Shown piece by piece: positions 1 to 8,467 of a DNA stretch of 64,000 bases (positions within the stretch are counted from its first letter, which is position 1; each line of letters begins with the position of its first letter). The position numbers were made by a program, and so were the translations under genes. The stretch comes from Sebaldella sp. S0638 (GTDB lineage Bacteria > Fusobacteriota > Fusobacteriia > Fusobacteriales > Leptotrichiaceae). The notes below the pieces were generated by a model. It was not told the origin of the DNA and did no database searches. It saw only the letters and a program-made list of their open reading frames with translations. The stretch is taken from assembly GCF_024158605.1 (NCBI RefSeq), contig NZ_JAMZGM010000003.1:1-64000 (forward strand), given 5' to 3'.

Positions 1-75
1 TTTGCTGTCTATTTTGTGATACTCATTTTTTTATTTAAAAATTCTTCTTTTTTTCCTTGACATTTTATAACTGGT

Positions 76-1398
76 CTATTTCAGCGCAGGCCAGTAATTT
101 TTATTAGCCTCAATCAGTTCATCAAGAACTTTTCTGGCTTTTTTTGCATCTGTTATTGTTCTGTTCAAAGTAAGGGCCTGTAGTGCCTTTTCATAGGAAC
201 CCTCGAAATATGCTTCTACAGTAAGTCTTTCATAGGCATATTGATTCTCTATCAAACCCTTATAAAAAGTCCCTATTTCTCCTACATGAAACGGCTCAGG
301 CCCGTTTATCCCCAGTAGAGATGTCACTTCCACCATTGCGTCATCAGGAAGATTCGGTATAATTCCGTTATTTTCCACAATTACTATATAATATTTTTTC
401 AGATTATTTGCTATTGAATCGGCTATAGCTACTATCATTTCACCATGAGCATCATTTTTCACCACATCTGCACCTTTGGCTGTCCCTGTTTCCATGACTC
501 TTCGGCACTCTGCAAAAACATTTTTCTCTCTCCCGTTCATTACTTCATTTGCCCTTGTGTAGTCTTTATTTAAATGAGTCAGTTTATACTGAGGGTAGAT
601 ATAGTACTGAAGATAAGTATTCGGCAGAAATTCCGTAAAATCTACAAGCATATCCTGAACAAGCGAGTATGTATCCAGCCATGATTTGTCCCTCTGTTCT
701 GCATCAGCAGGCAAAAATCCTTTTTCAGTAATTATCTTTTTTAATTCAGGAAGAAGGTCTTTCCCGCCTTTATCATAAATATTCTTAAACCATCCAAAAT
801 GGTTCAGCCCAAAATAATACGGTTCAAGGTCTTCATATTTTACGCCAAGTATTTTGGCATATGAATAAAGAAGATTTATCGGCTGATCGCATATATTCAG
901 TATTTTTTTATCATCAGGAAATCTTTTTTGCAGAGCATAAGCTACTATTGCCGCCGGATTTGTGTAATTCAAAATCCACGCATCAGGTTTATATCTTCTT
1001 ATATCCTCTACCATTTCTATCATATCTCTTATTGATCTTATCCCGTAGGCAAAACCGCCTGCACCGCATGTCTCCTGACCTATCACCCCGTTATTCAGCG
1101 GAATTTTTTCATCTTTTTCACGCATTTCATATCCGCCTGTACGCATCTGACAAAAAACATAATCTACATCCTGATAAGCAGTTTCTTTATCTGTTGTAAT
1201 TACGACTTCTGTTTCAGGATAGTATTCCCTGAATAAAACCTTGGCGAATCCTCCTATTACATTTTGTCTTTCTTCATTTATATCAAATAACACCAGCTTT
1301 TTTAGTCTGAATTTGTCTTTGTAGCTTACAAGAGCTTTTAACAGCCCCGGTGTCCATGTTGACCCTCCTCCGACGATTGTTACATTATAGCTTTTCAA
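76..1398 (-). CDS. 6-phospho-alpha-glucosidase, GH4 family (copy 1)
   Basis: 440 aa, the usual GH4 length. GH4 enzymes hydrolyse phosphorylated disaccharides in the cytoplasm by an NAD+- and Mn2+-dependent redox mechanism. The N-terminal Rossmann motif VGGGSTWTPG is at residues 9-18. The metal ligands known from Bacillus GlvA match Cys170 (in ICDQP) and His200 (in FGLNHFGW), and the CD-x-P form points to 6-phospho-alpha-glucosides such as maltose-6-P or phosphorylated sucrose isomers. The start is TTG at 1398 behind GGAGGC. It overlaps the stop of the upstream PTS gene by 4 nt (TTGA), so the two are translationally coupled. It closely resembles the second GH4 gene at 3142-4470. The exact substrate cannot be read from sequence. 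Confidence 0.93.
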   Translation of the reverse strand: MKSYNVTIVGGGSTWTPGLLKALVSYKDKFRLKKLVLFDINEERQNVIGGFAKVLFREYYPETEVVITTDKETAYQDVDYVFCQMRTGGYEMREKDEKIPLNNGVIGQETCGAGGFAYGIRSIRDMIEMVEDIRRYKPDAWILNYTNPAAIVAYALQKRFPDDKKILNICDQPINLLYSYAKILGVKYEDLEPYYFGLNHFGWFKNIYDKGGKDLLPELKKIITEKGFLPADAEQRDKSWLDTYSLVQDMLVDFTEFLPNTYLQYYIYPQYKLTHLNKDYTRANEVMNGREKNVFAECRRVMETGTAKGADVVKNDAHGEMIVAIADSIANNLKKYYIVIVENNGIIPNLPDDAMVEVTSLLGINGPEPFHVGEIGTFYKGLIENQYAYERLTVEAYFEGSYEKALQALTLNRTITDAKKARKVLDELIEANKNYWPALK

Positions 1399-2999
1399 TT
1401 TTTTGCCTCCTTTTGGCTTTTTATGTATTCTTTTAAATTTTTAGTAATACTTTCCACTTTCAGCCCGTAAATAATGTGGATGTAATTTTTTTCCGGTCTT
1501 ACTATTCCTGAAGGTCTTGTACTCTTTATGACTGTTTCATTAATTTTTTCAGGATCTAAAACCTGTACCCTTAATCTGGTAAAGCAATTTTCCACATCTG
1601 CTATATTTTCTGTTCCCCCAAGCCCTCTTATAATCGTTTCAGACAATTCCGTATCTTCCACAGCTATCTCTTTTCCTTCACTTTCTTCTTCATCATTAAG
1701 ATTTTCACGTCCCGGAGTATTTACATTAAATTTCATTATAAAAAACACAAATACTTTATAATAAACAAACCCGTAAATTATCCCCACAATAATTACAAGA
1801 AACCATCTCGTATCCATACCTCTGAATACACCAAAAATAAAGAAATCAATTATACCGGCCTGTATGTTCCCCACTGCTACTCCCAAAACAGCCATTATCA
1901 TATAAGCCAGACCTGTCATTACGGCATGGAATAAGAATAAGACCGGTGAAATAAATATAAATGAAAACTCTATAGGCTCAGTTATTCCTGTTACAAATGA
2001 AGCTGCTATTGCTGCTAGCATCAATGATTTTATATACTTTTTATTTTCAGGAAATGAGGTTTTTATAATAGCCAGAGCTGCTGCCGGAAGACCAAACATA
2101 GCAATTATCATATGTCCCTGACCTACAAATCTTGTTCCCAGCCTTACCACATCCACAGGAGAATTATTTACCAGAGTTGCATTATATATATTTAAAGCTC
2201 CTGTAACCACTTCTCCGTTTATTGTTGTGCTTCCTCCTATATTCGTGAATCTTACAAGCTGGTTTAATATATGGTGCAGCCCTGTAGGTATAAGCAGTCT
2301 GTTCAGAAATCCGTAAATAAAAGGTCCGAATATACCTGTTACTTCTATTGACTTACCAAATAACGATATAATAAAATCAAAATACGGCCATACATAATAT
2401 GAAATCAAAGCTACAAACGGTACTGCCACTATTGTTATAATAGGTACAAATCTTTTCCCCCCGAAAAAATTAAACATACTCGGAAGTTCGATTTTATGAA
2501 ACCTGTTATGCAGTTCGGCTACCACAAGCCCTATTATTACTCCAGCGAACACATTCATCCTGTATGTTAGAAAACCAAATACAGTTTCATATCTTGCATT
2601 TTCAAGACTCGCCTGTACAGAAGTCATACCCTGCTCTGTAAGATACTTTACAGAAGTAGTATCGGCATTTATTCCTTTTAATCCAAGCATATAGTTTAAT
2701 GTCAGATGAAAAATGAAAAATCCCAGCACTGATGAATATACAGCTGTTACTTTCTCTTCTTTTGTCATACCTGCTGTTACAGATATTGCAAAAAACACAG
2801 GAAGACTTCCGAAAATAAATCCTGCAAGCTTTCTTATATATCCTATTATATTTTGTACTGCCTCAAGCTTGGAAAAGCTCTCCCCCACTATACTCGGATT
2901 TTGCAGCATTGCCGCGAGCCCCAGTATCAAACCGGCTGCTGCCAGTGTAGAAATCGGCATTAACAACGATTTCCCGAATTTTTGTAAAAATCCTTTCAA
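1395..2999 (-). CDS. PTS alpha-glucoside EIICB permease (copy 1)
   Basis: 534 aa from the TTG start at 2999. This start sits 6 nt after GGAGGTG and matches the N-terminus of the paralogue at 4490-6085; a longer reading frame upstream lacks a ribosome site. It transports and phosphorylates an alpha-glucoside. The EIIC domain (about residues 1-410) has many hydrophobic segments and the substrate-site motif GITEPIEF. The C-terminal EIIB domain carries the phosphorylated Cys472 in NCFTRLR. No EIIA domain is attached, so a separate glucose-type EIIA must supply phosphate. It is coupled to the downstream GH4 enzyme, which would cleave the imported sugar phosphate. It belongs to the maltose/glucose-type (MalX/AglB-like) permeases. 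Confidence 0.92.
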   Translation of the reverse strand: MKGFLQKFGKSLLMPISTLAAAGLILGLAAMLQNPSIVGESFSKLEAVQNIIGYIRKLAGFIFGSLPVFFAISVTAGMTKEEKVTAVYSSVLGFFIFHLTLNYMLGLKGINADTTSVKYLTEQGMTSVQASLENARYETVFGFLTYRMNVFAGVIIGLVVAELHNRFHKIELPSMFNFFGGKRFVPIITIVAVPFVALISYYVWPYFDFIISLFGKSIEVTGIFGPFIYGFLNRLLIPTGLHHILNQLVRFTNIGGSTTINGEVVTGALNIYNATLVNNSPVDVVRLGTRFVGQGHMIIAMFGLPAAALAIIKTSFPENKKYIKSLMLAAIAASFVTGITEPIEFSFIFISPVLFLFHAVMTGLAYMIMAVLGVAVGNIQAGIIDFFIFGVFRGMDTRWFLVIIVGIIYGFVYYKVFVFFIMKFNVNTPGRENLNDEEESEGKEIAVEDTELSETIIRGLGGTENIADVENCFTRLRVQVLDPEKINETVIKSTRPSGIVRPEKNYIHIIYGLKVESITKNLKEYIKSQKEAKN

Positions 3000-3029
3000 A
3001 ATAAACACCTCCATATTTTCTTCTATAAA

Positions 3030-3058
3030 AGTATAACCCCGGTATTGTAAATTGACAA
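3030..3058 (-). promoter_or_regulatory. Promoter of PTS-GH4 copy 1
   Basis: On the minus strand, TTGTCA (3058-3053), a 17-nt spacer and TATACT (3035-3030) lie 30 nt upstream of the TTG start. The -35 box sits in a small inverted repeat, AAATTG-T-CAATTT. The same sequence neighbourhood (TGAAAAAATTG) occurs at the promoter of copy 2, so the promoter was probably duplicated with the genes. Confidence 0.7.
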
Positions 3059-3085
3059 TTTTTTCATAATTTTGAAACAAAATAG

Positions 3086-3125
3086 AAAAAATACACATAA
3101 TTTTAAAAATATGTGTATTTTTTTA
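3086..3125 (-). terminator. Rho-independent terminator after GH4 copy 2
   Basis: Perfect 9-bp stem ATACACATA / TATGTGTAT (3091-3099 with 3110-3118), flanked by A and T runs on both sides. It lies just downstream of the stop of the GH4 gene at 3142 and upstream of the copy 1 promoter, so it separates the two tandem units. Confidence 0.75.
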
Positions 3126-3141
3126 CGATTTTATTTAATTA

Positions 3142-4470
3142 TTATGACAGCTCAGGCCAATAGCCTTTGTTAGCTTCTATTAATGCATCCAGCACCTTTC
3201 TTGCTTTTTTGGCATCTACTACTGTTCTGTTCAGTGTAAGTGCCTGAAGTGCTTTGGTATAAGATCCTTCAAGGCATGCTTCTACAGTAAGTCTCTCATA
3301 TGCATACTGATTTTCTATTAATCCTTTATAAAAAGTTTCTATCTTTCCTACCCCATAAGGTCTAGGTCCATTTATTCCCAGTGTTGCCGTAACTTCTACC
3401 ATGGCATCATCTGGAAGATTTTCTATTAACCCGTTATTTTCAACCATTACTATAAAATACTTATGTCTGTTATGTGCTATTGATTCAGCTACTTCTATTA
3501 TCATATCCCCGTGAGCATCATTGTGAACCACGCTTGAATCCTTTGCAGTACCGTTTTCCGCTATTCTTCTGCATTCTGCAAAAACACGTTTTTCTCTTCC
3601 GTTCATTACCTCATTTGCCCTTGTAAAATTCGGATCAAGCTTTTTCAGCTTATATTCCGGATATAGATAATACTGTAAGTACGTATTTGGAAGGTAATCA
3701 GGAAAATCCTTTAACATATCTTCCACCATAGCATAGGTATCAAGCCATGACTGGTCTCTCTGTTCTGCATCTGCCGGCAAAAAACCTTTTTCCTCTGTAA
3801 TTTTCTTAATTTCCGGGACTATATCATTTCCATTTTCATCATAAATATTCTTAAACCATCCGAAATGATTCAGACCGAAATACACAGGTTCCCAGTTTTC
3901 ATAGCTTTTTCTGAGAAGTCTTCCGTAAGATCTCATAAGATTCACAGGCTGGTCACATATATTTATTATTTTTTCATCATGAGGAAATACTTTTTTTAGT
4001 GCATATGCCACTATTGCGGCAGGGTTGGTATAGTTAAGTATCCATGCTTCGGGACTGTGTTCCCTTACATCTTTTACCATTTCTACCATATCTTTTATAG
4101 ATCTTATTCCATACGCAAAACCTCCCGGCCCGCATGTTTCCTGTCCTATTACTCCCATACTCAGCGGAATATGCTCATCTTTCTCACGCATCGGGTATCC
4201 GCCTGTACGCATCTGGCAAAAAACAAAATCAACATCGCTGTAAGCAGTTTTTTTATCTGTCGTATATGAAAATTCCACTTCGGGGTACTCTTCCTTAAAT
4301 AAAATTATTCCGAATTCTCCTATTATTTCCTGTCTTTCTTTGTCAATATCATATAATGTAACTTTTTTTAAAGGCATTCTGTCCTTATGCTTAGTAAGAG
4401 CCTTTAATATTCCCGGTGTCCACGTAGACCCGCCGCCCACTATTACTATATTGTATGCTTCTTTAAACAT
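3142..4470 (-). CDS. 6-phospho-alpha-glucosidase, GH4 family (copy 2)
   Basis: 442 aa, a paralogue of the gene at 76-1398 with long identical stretches. Rossmann motif VGGGSTWTPG is at 11-20, and the metal and catalytic residues are Cys172-Asp173 (ICDQP) and His202 (FGLNHFGW). ATG start behind AGGAGGAT. It lies 19 nt downstream of PTS copy 2 and would hydrolyse the 6-phospho-alpha-glucoside delivered by that permease. Sequence differences from copy 1 are spread through the protein rather than clustered. The duplication is therefore not recent, and the two pairs may serve different disaccharides. Confidence 0.93.
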   Translation of the reverse strand: MFKEAYNIVIVGGGSTWTPGILKALTKHKDRMPLKKVTLYDIDKERQEIIGEFGIILFKEEYPEVEFSYTTDKKTAYSDVDFVFCQMRTGGYPMREKDEHIPLSMGVIGQETCGPGGFAYGIRSIKDMVEMVKDVREHSPEAWILNYTNPAAIVAYALKKVFPHDEKIINICDQPVNLMRSYGRLLRKSYENWEPVYFGLNHFGWFKNIYDENGNDIVPEIKKITEEKGFLPADAEQRDQSWLDTYAMVEDMLKDFPDYLPNTYLQYYLYPEYKLKKLDPNFTRANEVMNGREKRVFAECRRIAENGTAKDSSVVHNDAHGDMIIEVAESIAHNRHKYFIVMVENNGLIENLPDDAMVEVTATLGINGPRPYGVGKIETFYKGLIENQYAYERLTVEACLEGSYTKALQALTLNRTVVDAKKARKVLDALIEANKGYWPELS

Positions 4471-4489
4471 GTTATTATCCTCCTGAGTA

Positions 4490-6085
4490 TTAGTTTTTTG
4501 TTTTCTTTATACTTTTTACCGAATTGGCTATCTGCTCTACTTTTGGACCATATATAATCTGTATATTATTTTTATCAGGTTTTACTATGCCTGCTGCGCC
4601 TGTAGCTTTTAATGCTGCATCATCAACTATGGAAGTATCTTCCAGAGTCAGTCTCAGCCTTGTAAAACAGTTGTCAATCACTCTTATATTCCCGCTTCCG
4701 CCTACTGCTTTTATTATATTTTCAGCTGTTTCTTCCATATCTCCCGACAGTTTCACAGCAGCTCCTTCTGTTTCTTCTTTTTCACGTCCCGGAGTTTCTA
4801 TATTTCTTGATAAAATTATAAATTTGAAGAAAAAATAATATGCAAAAAAGTAAATTATCCCTACTATTACTGCAAAATACCAGTGTGTTTCTGTTCCTTT
4901 CAGAATACCGAATACTGCAAGGTCTATTACTCCGCCCTGAACATTTCCTATCATTACTCCCAAAATCTGCATTAAAAAAAACGATAGACCTGTCATTACT
5001 GCATGAAATACAAATAATACCGGTGAAACAAATATAAAGGCAAATTCCAGAGGTTCAGTTATTCCTGTGACAAATGATGCCGAAGCTCCTGCTATCATCA
5101 GAGCCTTTATTCTTCCTTTTTCCTTTTCATCGGCTGTCTTATACATTGCATACGCAGCTCCTATAAGTCCGAACATCATTACCGGTATTTTTCCCTGAGC
5201 CAGAAATCTTGTGGACATTCTTACTATATCGGCAGAGACTGGAGCTTTACTTGCAAGTGACGCATTGAAAATATTCAGTGCTCCTACTACCTGTTCTCCG
5301 TCTATCACTGCACTTCCACCCACTGCTGTGAATCTTACCGTCTGATTCAATATATGATGAAGCCCTGTAGGAATGAGCAGTCTTTCTATAAAACCAAATA
5401 TAAATGTGCCGAAAGCTCCGCTTTTTTCTATAACTCCCCCTACCTGATATATGATATTTCCTATTACCGGCCATATAAAATAAAATATAAGACCTACTAT
5501 TGGCACACATACTGTTGTAATTATCGGTACAAATCTTCTTCCTCCAAAAAAATTAATCGCATCAGGAAGTTTTATTTTATAGAATCTGTTATGAAGGGCT
5601 GCCACTGTGAGACCTGACACTACTCCCCCGAAAACATTCATCCTGTAAGTAAAAATTCCAAGTACCGTTTCATATTGTGCATTCACAAAACTGGCCTGTA
5701 TCGGATCCATTTTATTATTTTCCACCAGATATTTTACAGCTGTGGTATCTGCTGATATTCCTTCCAGTCCCAAAATATAATTTATTGTAACATGAAACAC
5801 CAAAAATCCTATTGCTCCTGCAAAGGCAGCTGTCGGCTTCTCATCATCCACCATTCCTATTGCCAGTGCTATGGCAAACAGTAAAGGCAGATTACCAAAT
5901 AACACCCCTGCAAGTTTTCTTATAAATCCTATTATATTCTGAACGAATTCAAGATTTATAAATCCTTCTCCCACTATATTGGGATTCTGCAATGCAGCGG
6001 CTATTCCCAGAAATATTCCTGCTGCTGCTATAATTGATATAGGCATCATAAGCGACTTTCCTAATCTTTGCAAAAAACCTTTCAA
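4490..6085 (-). CDS. PTS alpha-glucoside EIICB permease (copy 2)
   Basis: 531 aa, paralogue of the permease at 1395-2999. The start is TTG 6 nt after GGAGGTG, and the leader sequence is nearly identical to that of copy 1. The EIIC membrane domain contains GITEPLEF. The C-terminal EIIB domain has the phosphorylation site Cys473 in NCFTRLR. No EIIA domain is present. It imports and phosphorylates an alpha-glucoside for the GH4 enzyme that follows. Confidence 0.92.
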   Translation of the reverse strand: MKGFLQRLGKSLMMPISIIAAAGIFLGIAAALQNPNIVGEGFINLEFVQNIIGFIRKLAGVLFGNLPLLFAIALAIGMVDDEKPTAAFAGAIGFLVFHVTINYILGLEGISADTTAVKYLVENNKMDPIQASFVNAQYETVLGIFTYRMNVFGGVVSGLTVAALHNRFYKIKLPDAINFFGGRRFVPIITTVCVPIVGLIFYFIWPVIGNIIYQVGGVIEKSGAFGTFIFGFIERLLIPTGLHHILNQTVRFTAVGGSAVIDGEQVVGALNIFNASLASKAPVSADIVRMSTRFLAQGKIPVMMFGLIGAAYAMYKTADEKEKGRIKALMIAGASASFVTGITEPLEFAFIFVSPVLFVFHAVMTGLSFFLMQILGVMIGNVQGGVIDLAVFGILKGTETHWYFAVIVGIIYFFAYYFFFKFIILSRNIETPGREKEETEGAAVKLSGDMEETAENIIKAVGGSGNIRVIDNCFTRLRLTLEDTSIVDDAALKATGAAGIVKPDKNNIQIIYGPKVEQIANSVKSIKKTKN

Positions 6086-6115
6086 AATAAAGCACCTCCA
6101 TCTTTTGATATTTTA

Positions 6116-6144
6116 ATTATAATCCCAGAATCTTCAAATGGCAA
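6116..6144 (-). promoter_or_regulatory. Promoter of PTS-GH4 copy 2
   Basis: Minus strand TTGCCA (6144-6139), 17-nt spacer, TATAAT (6121-6116), ending 30 nt before the TTG start of the permease. It matches the copy 1 promoter around the -35 box. The rest of 6145-6344 is AT-rich and I see no gene in it. Confidence 0.75.
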
Positions 6145-6344
6145 TTTTTTCAACAATTCTAAACATTTTAAAATATTTTCACATTTCGTGTATATATTCA
6201 CAAAAAAAGTTGTTTTACTTTGTAAATAAAGCGACTCAGCTCTCTGAAAAAATCTAACACACATTTATTTTTATCATCTCTTTTTCCCTTAAAAATGCCG
6301 AATTCTCTTTTAAAAACTGATTATTTTCATCATAAGCGTCCAAC

Positions 6345-6376
6345 TAAAAAAGCCGGATATAAAACCCGGACTTTCT
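6345..6376 (-). terminator. Terminator of the ArsR-like regulator gene
   Basis: On the minus strand AGTCCGG and CCGGCT form a short GC-rich hairpin with one bulge, followed by a run of T. It begins about 10 nt after the stop codon at 6385. Confidence 0.7.
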
Positions 6377-6384
6377 CAGATACA

Positions 6385-7098
6385 TTATATTATCATTTTA
6401 CTTTTATAATTTTCAATTATTTCTCCGCCGTTCCAAAGCTTGATTATCTGCTCCTCACCAAGTTCAGTCAGCCGTACTCCCCTGCTTTTCCCATATCTTT
6501 CTACCCACTTATTATTAAGCAAAAATTCTGCTGTAGCCTTTCCTATACTCCCAGCTATGTGATATTCCCGCTCGCTCCAGTCCATACATACTTTACAGAA
6601 ATGACGCTTTAGTTTTCTCAGATTATCTATTTCAATCCCGAATTTCTCAAAAAAGTTTATTCCCTTATCTGTTATTTCAATTTCTGATTCACTGATTTTG
6701 AAAAACTCATTTTTTACATACCATTTTGTAATCTCCACACCCAGCTTCCCGGCAAGGTGATCATAGCAAAAACGTCCGTTGAATAATATTTTATTTTCAA
6801 TATTGGTGTTCAGCGAGCGTGCAGTCTGAAACTGTGATATTGGCAGCCACTGCTCTATAAGTTCCGCTACTGACTTGTTGCTAAGCCTGTAATAATGATT
6901 ACGTCCCTGAATATATATTTCCAGCCACTCCAGATTAATAAATTTTTTTATATGATATGTCGCTGTATGATTTTTTATATTAGCTGTTTTTGCCAGTTCG
7001 ATTACAGTATGAAATTTTCCGTCCATAAGAAGCATAAGCATGCTTGAACATGATTTATCCGCCAGTATTCCGGCTACTTCATTTATTTTAATATTCAT
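6385..7098 (-). CDS. Winged-helix (ArsR-like) transcriptional regulator
   Basis: 237 aa. Residues about 1-80 read as an ArsR-type winged helix: LADKSCSSMLMLLMDGKFHTVIELA, then a recognition-helix region with NHTATYHIKKF and a wing ending in YYRLS. The remaining ~150 residues are a C-terminal domain of unknown ligand, with a second winged-helix-like stretch near the end (YGKSRGVRLTELGE). A cytoplasmic DNA-binding protein, probably a repressor. ATG start behind CGGAGGT; own promoter and terminator, so monocistronic. It lies between the PTS genes and the PEP-mutase-like gene, but nothing in the sequence shows which genes it controls. Confidence 0.75.
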   Translation of the reverse strand: MNIKINEVAGILADKSCSSMLMLLMDGKFHTVIELAKTANIKNHTATYHIKKFINLEWLEIYIQGRNHYYRLSNKSVAELIEQWLPISQFQTARSLNTNIENKILFNGRFCYDHLAGKLGVEITKWYVKNEFFKISESEIEITDKGINFFEKFGIEIDNLRKLKRHFCKVCMDWSEREYHIAGSIGKATAEFLLNNKWVERYGKSRGVRLTELGEEQIIKLWNGGEIIENYKSKMII

Positions 7099-7118
7099 TG
7101 TCGACCTCCGTTAATAAT

Positions 7119-7147
7119 AATATACAAAATTCCCGGTCTGCTGTCAA
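7119..7147 (-). promoter_or_regulatory. Promoter of the ArsR-like regulator
   Basis: Minus strand TTGACA (7147-7142), 17-nt spacer, TATATT (7124-7119), 20 nt before the ATG at 7098. This is a near-consensus sigma-70 promoter. The rest of 7148-7286 shows no gene. Confidence 0.75.
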
Positions 7148-7286
7148 ACCTGACTGTCCTTCCCCGCATTTTCAAAAGGATTTTCAGAAAATATTCCCTG
7201 AACAGAAGCCGGCAGCTAAAATATATAACAGGATTAAGGCAGTTAGCATAAGCAGTTTTACCAAAAACAACATATAACGCAGAATA

Positions 7287-8156
7287 TTATTTATATAAAT
7301 CTTCATCTTTTTTCTGATCATCACCGGCTCCATAAAAATATTGATTTGCTTTCATATATGTAAATGTGTTGTTTATCAGCTTTGAAACATCACCATTTTT
7401 GATATCCAAAGCGATATTAATCAAATGATCCATAATATATCTTACAGTTCCTGATCCTAGTGTTATGCGTCTGGCTCCGGTTTTTCTGTATGTATCAAAA
7501 TCATATAATCCCGAATTTATAAGAAAATTCAGCGGTGCATCTATGTTTTTTACCAGCTGTTCTGCCTCTTTTTCATTCTCTACTCCAGGAATAAATACAG
7601 AATCAGCACCTGATTTTTTAAATATATTTCCACGCTCTGCGGCTGTCTGGAATCTCTCTTTTTCCTCTCCGATTTTCAGCCAGTAAGCACAGGTTCTTGC
7701 ATTAATAACAAAATTCAAATTCAGCTCTTTCTTCAATTCAAGCAATATCTCTATTTTATTTTTCATTATTTCAATACTATCCAAAGTGCCGTCAGGTCGC
7801 CCATCTTCTATATTCAGCCCGACAACTCCGTTTTCCAGTAAAATTCTGCTGAATTCCTTAAATTCTTGCAGTGTTTCACCATATCCTCTTTCAAAATCCA
7901 CGGATAAAGGTATATTTACTCTGCGTGTTATACTTTTTATAATGAAAAGCAAATCTCCAAAGCTGATTTTCTCTCCGTCGGAATAACCGAGAGAATAAGC
8001 TATTCCCGCACTGGTTGTGGCAACTGCGCCAAACCCCTGTTTCTCGAAAATATAAGCACTTCCTGCATCCCATATATTAGGCAGCAAAAACATATCTTTG
8101 CCGGTATGCAGACTTTGAAATTTATCTGCTAATTTTTTTTGTTTATCTTTTATCAT
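7287..8156 (-). CDS. PEP mutase / isocitrate lyase superfamily protein
   Basis: 289 aa. A TIM-barrel enzyme of the isocitrate lyase / PEP mutase superfamily (COG2513-like). Family landmarks are LLPNIWDAGSA near residue 24, TTSAGIAYSLGY at 47-58, the Mg2+-site motif DFERGYGE at 87-94, NIEDG at 115-119 and NARTCAY further on. The KKCGH catalytic loop of true isocitrate or methylisocitrate lyases is absent. A carboxy-acid lyase or PEP-mutase-type reaction on a small 2-oxo acid or phosphonate is therefore more likely, but the substrate is unknown. No phosphonate genes are nearby. ATG start behind AGGAGGG; appears monocistronic. Confidence 0.8.
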   Translation of the reverse strand: MIKDKQKKLADKFQSLHTGKDMFLLPNIWDAGSAYIFEKQGFGAVATTSAGIAYSLGYSDGEKISFGDLLFIIKSITRRVNIPLSVDFERGYGETLQEFKEFSRILLENGVVGLNIEDGRPDGTLDSIEIMKNKIEILLELKKELNLNFVINARTCAYWLKIGEEKERFQTAAERGNIFKKSGADSVFIPGVENEKEAEQLVKNIDAPLNFLINSGLYDFDTYRKTGARRITLGSGTVRYIMDHLINIALDIKNGDVSKLINNTFTYMKANQYFYGAGDDQKKDEDLYK

Positions 8157-8202
8157 ATTATCCCTCCTGCTTCTTTATATTTACATACTATCATATAAAA
8201 AA

Positions 8203-8218
8203 ATCGATGTTCATCGAT
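8203..8218. promoter_or_regulatory. Operator-like inverted repeat upstream of the PEP-mutase-like gene
   Basis: ATCGATGTTCATCGAT: two 7-bp arms (ATCGATG / CATCGAT) around a 2-bp centre, perfectly symmetric, 47-62 bp upstream of the ATG at 8156. The position is right for a repressor or activator site over that gene's promoter. The binding protein is unknown. Confidence 0.5.
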
Positions 8219-8379
8219 ATATGGAATATTTTCGATTTTTTTTGAAATATTATGTTGAATCCCTCTGTTTTCAGTTATTAAAATATTATTTTTTTTCATA
8301 TTTTTTGATCTGCCAAAAAAATATACCGCAAAGAGACACAAAAAGTAACCTTACAATCCAAAAAAATCCTCCATATAAA

Positions 8380-8462
8380 AAAGACCAGAATCAAAATAGA
8401 TTTCACACCTAAACATGAATATTATTATTCTGGTTTAGATTTCTATTTTAATCCCGGTCTTT
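8380..8462 (-). terminator. Long imperfect hairpin ending the chemosensory operon
   Basis: Two arms of about 30 nt (8380-8409 and 8432-8462) pair almost throughout (AAAGACC...GGTCTTT, then AAAATAGA/TCTATTTT), with several G-U wobble positions, and enclose a ~22-nt loop. On the minus strand it follows the stop at 8468 and ends in a T run. It is far longer than a typical terminator stem. The rest of 8157-8467 holds only the inverted repeat at 8203 and AT-rich sequence. Confidence 0.65.
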
Positions 8463-8467
8463 CTTTA

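Noticed and set aside
1-75. Additional gene at the left edge
   Set aside because: The only minus-strand ATG after the GH4 stop gives a five-codon frame; no terminator or gene start can be supported in 75 bases.
6082-6264. Possible 60-aa gene upstream of PTS copy 2 on the minus strand
   Set aside because: It covers the promoter and leader of the permease gene, has no ribosome site and its start of translation would read through the -35 and -10 boxes.
7287-8156. Isocitrate or 2-methylisocitrate lyase
   Set aside because: The KKCGH catalytic loop is missing, and no glyoxylate or methylcitrate genes are nearby.
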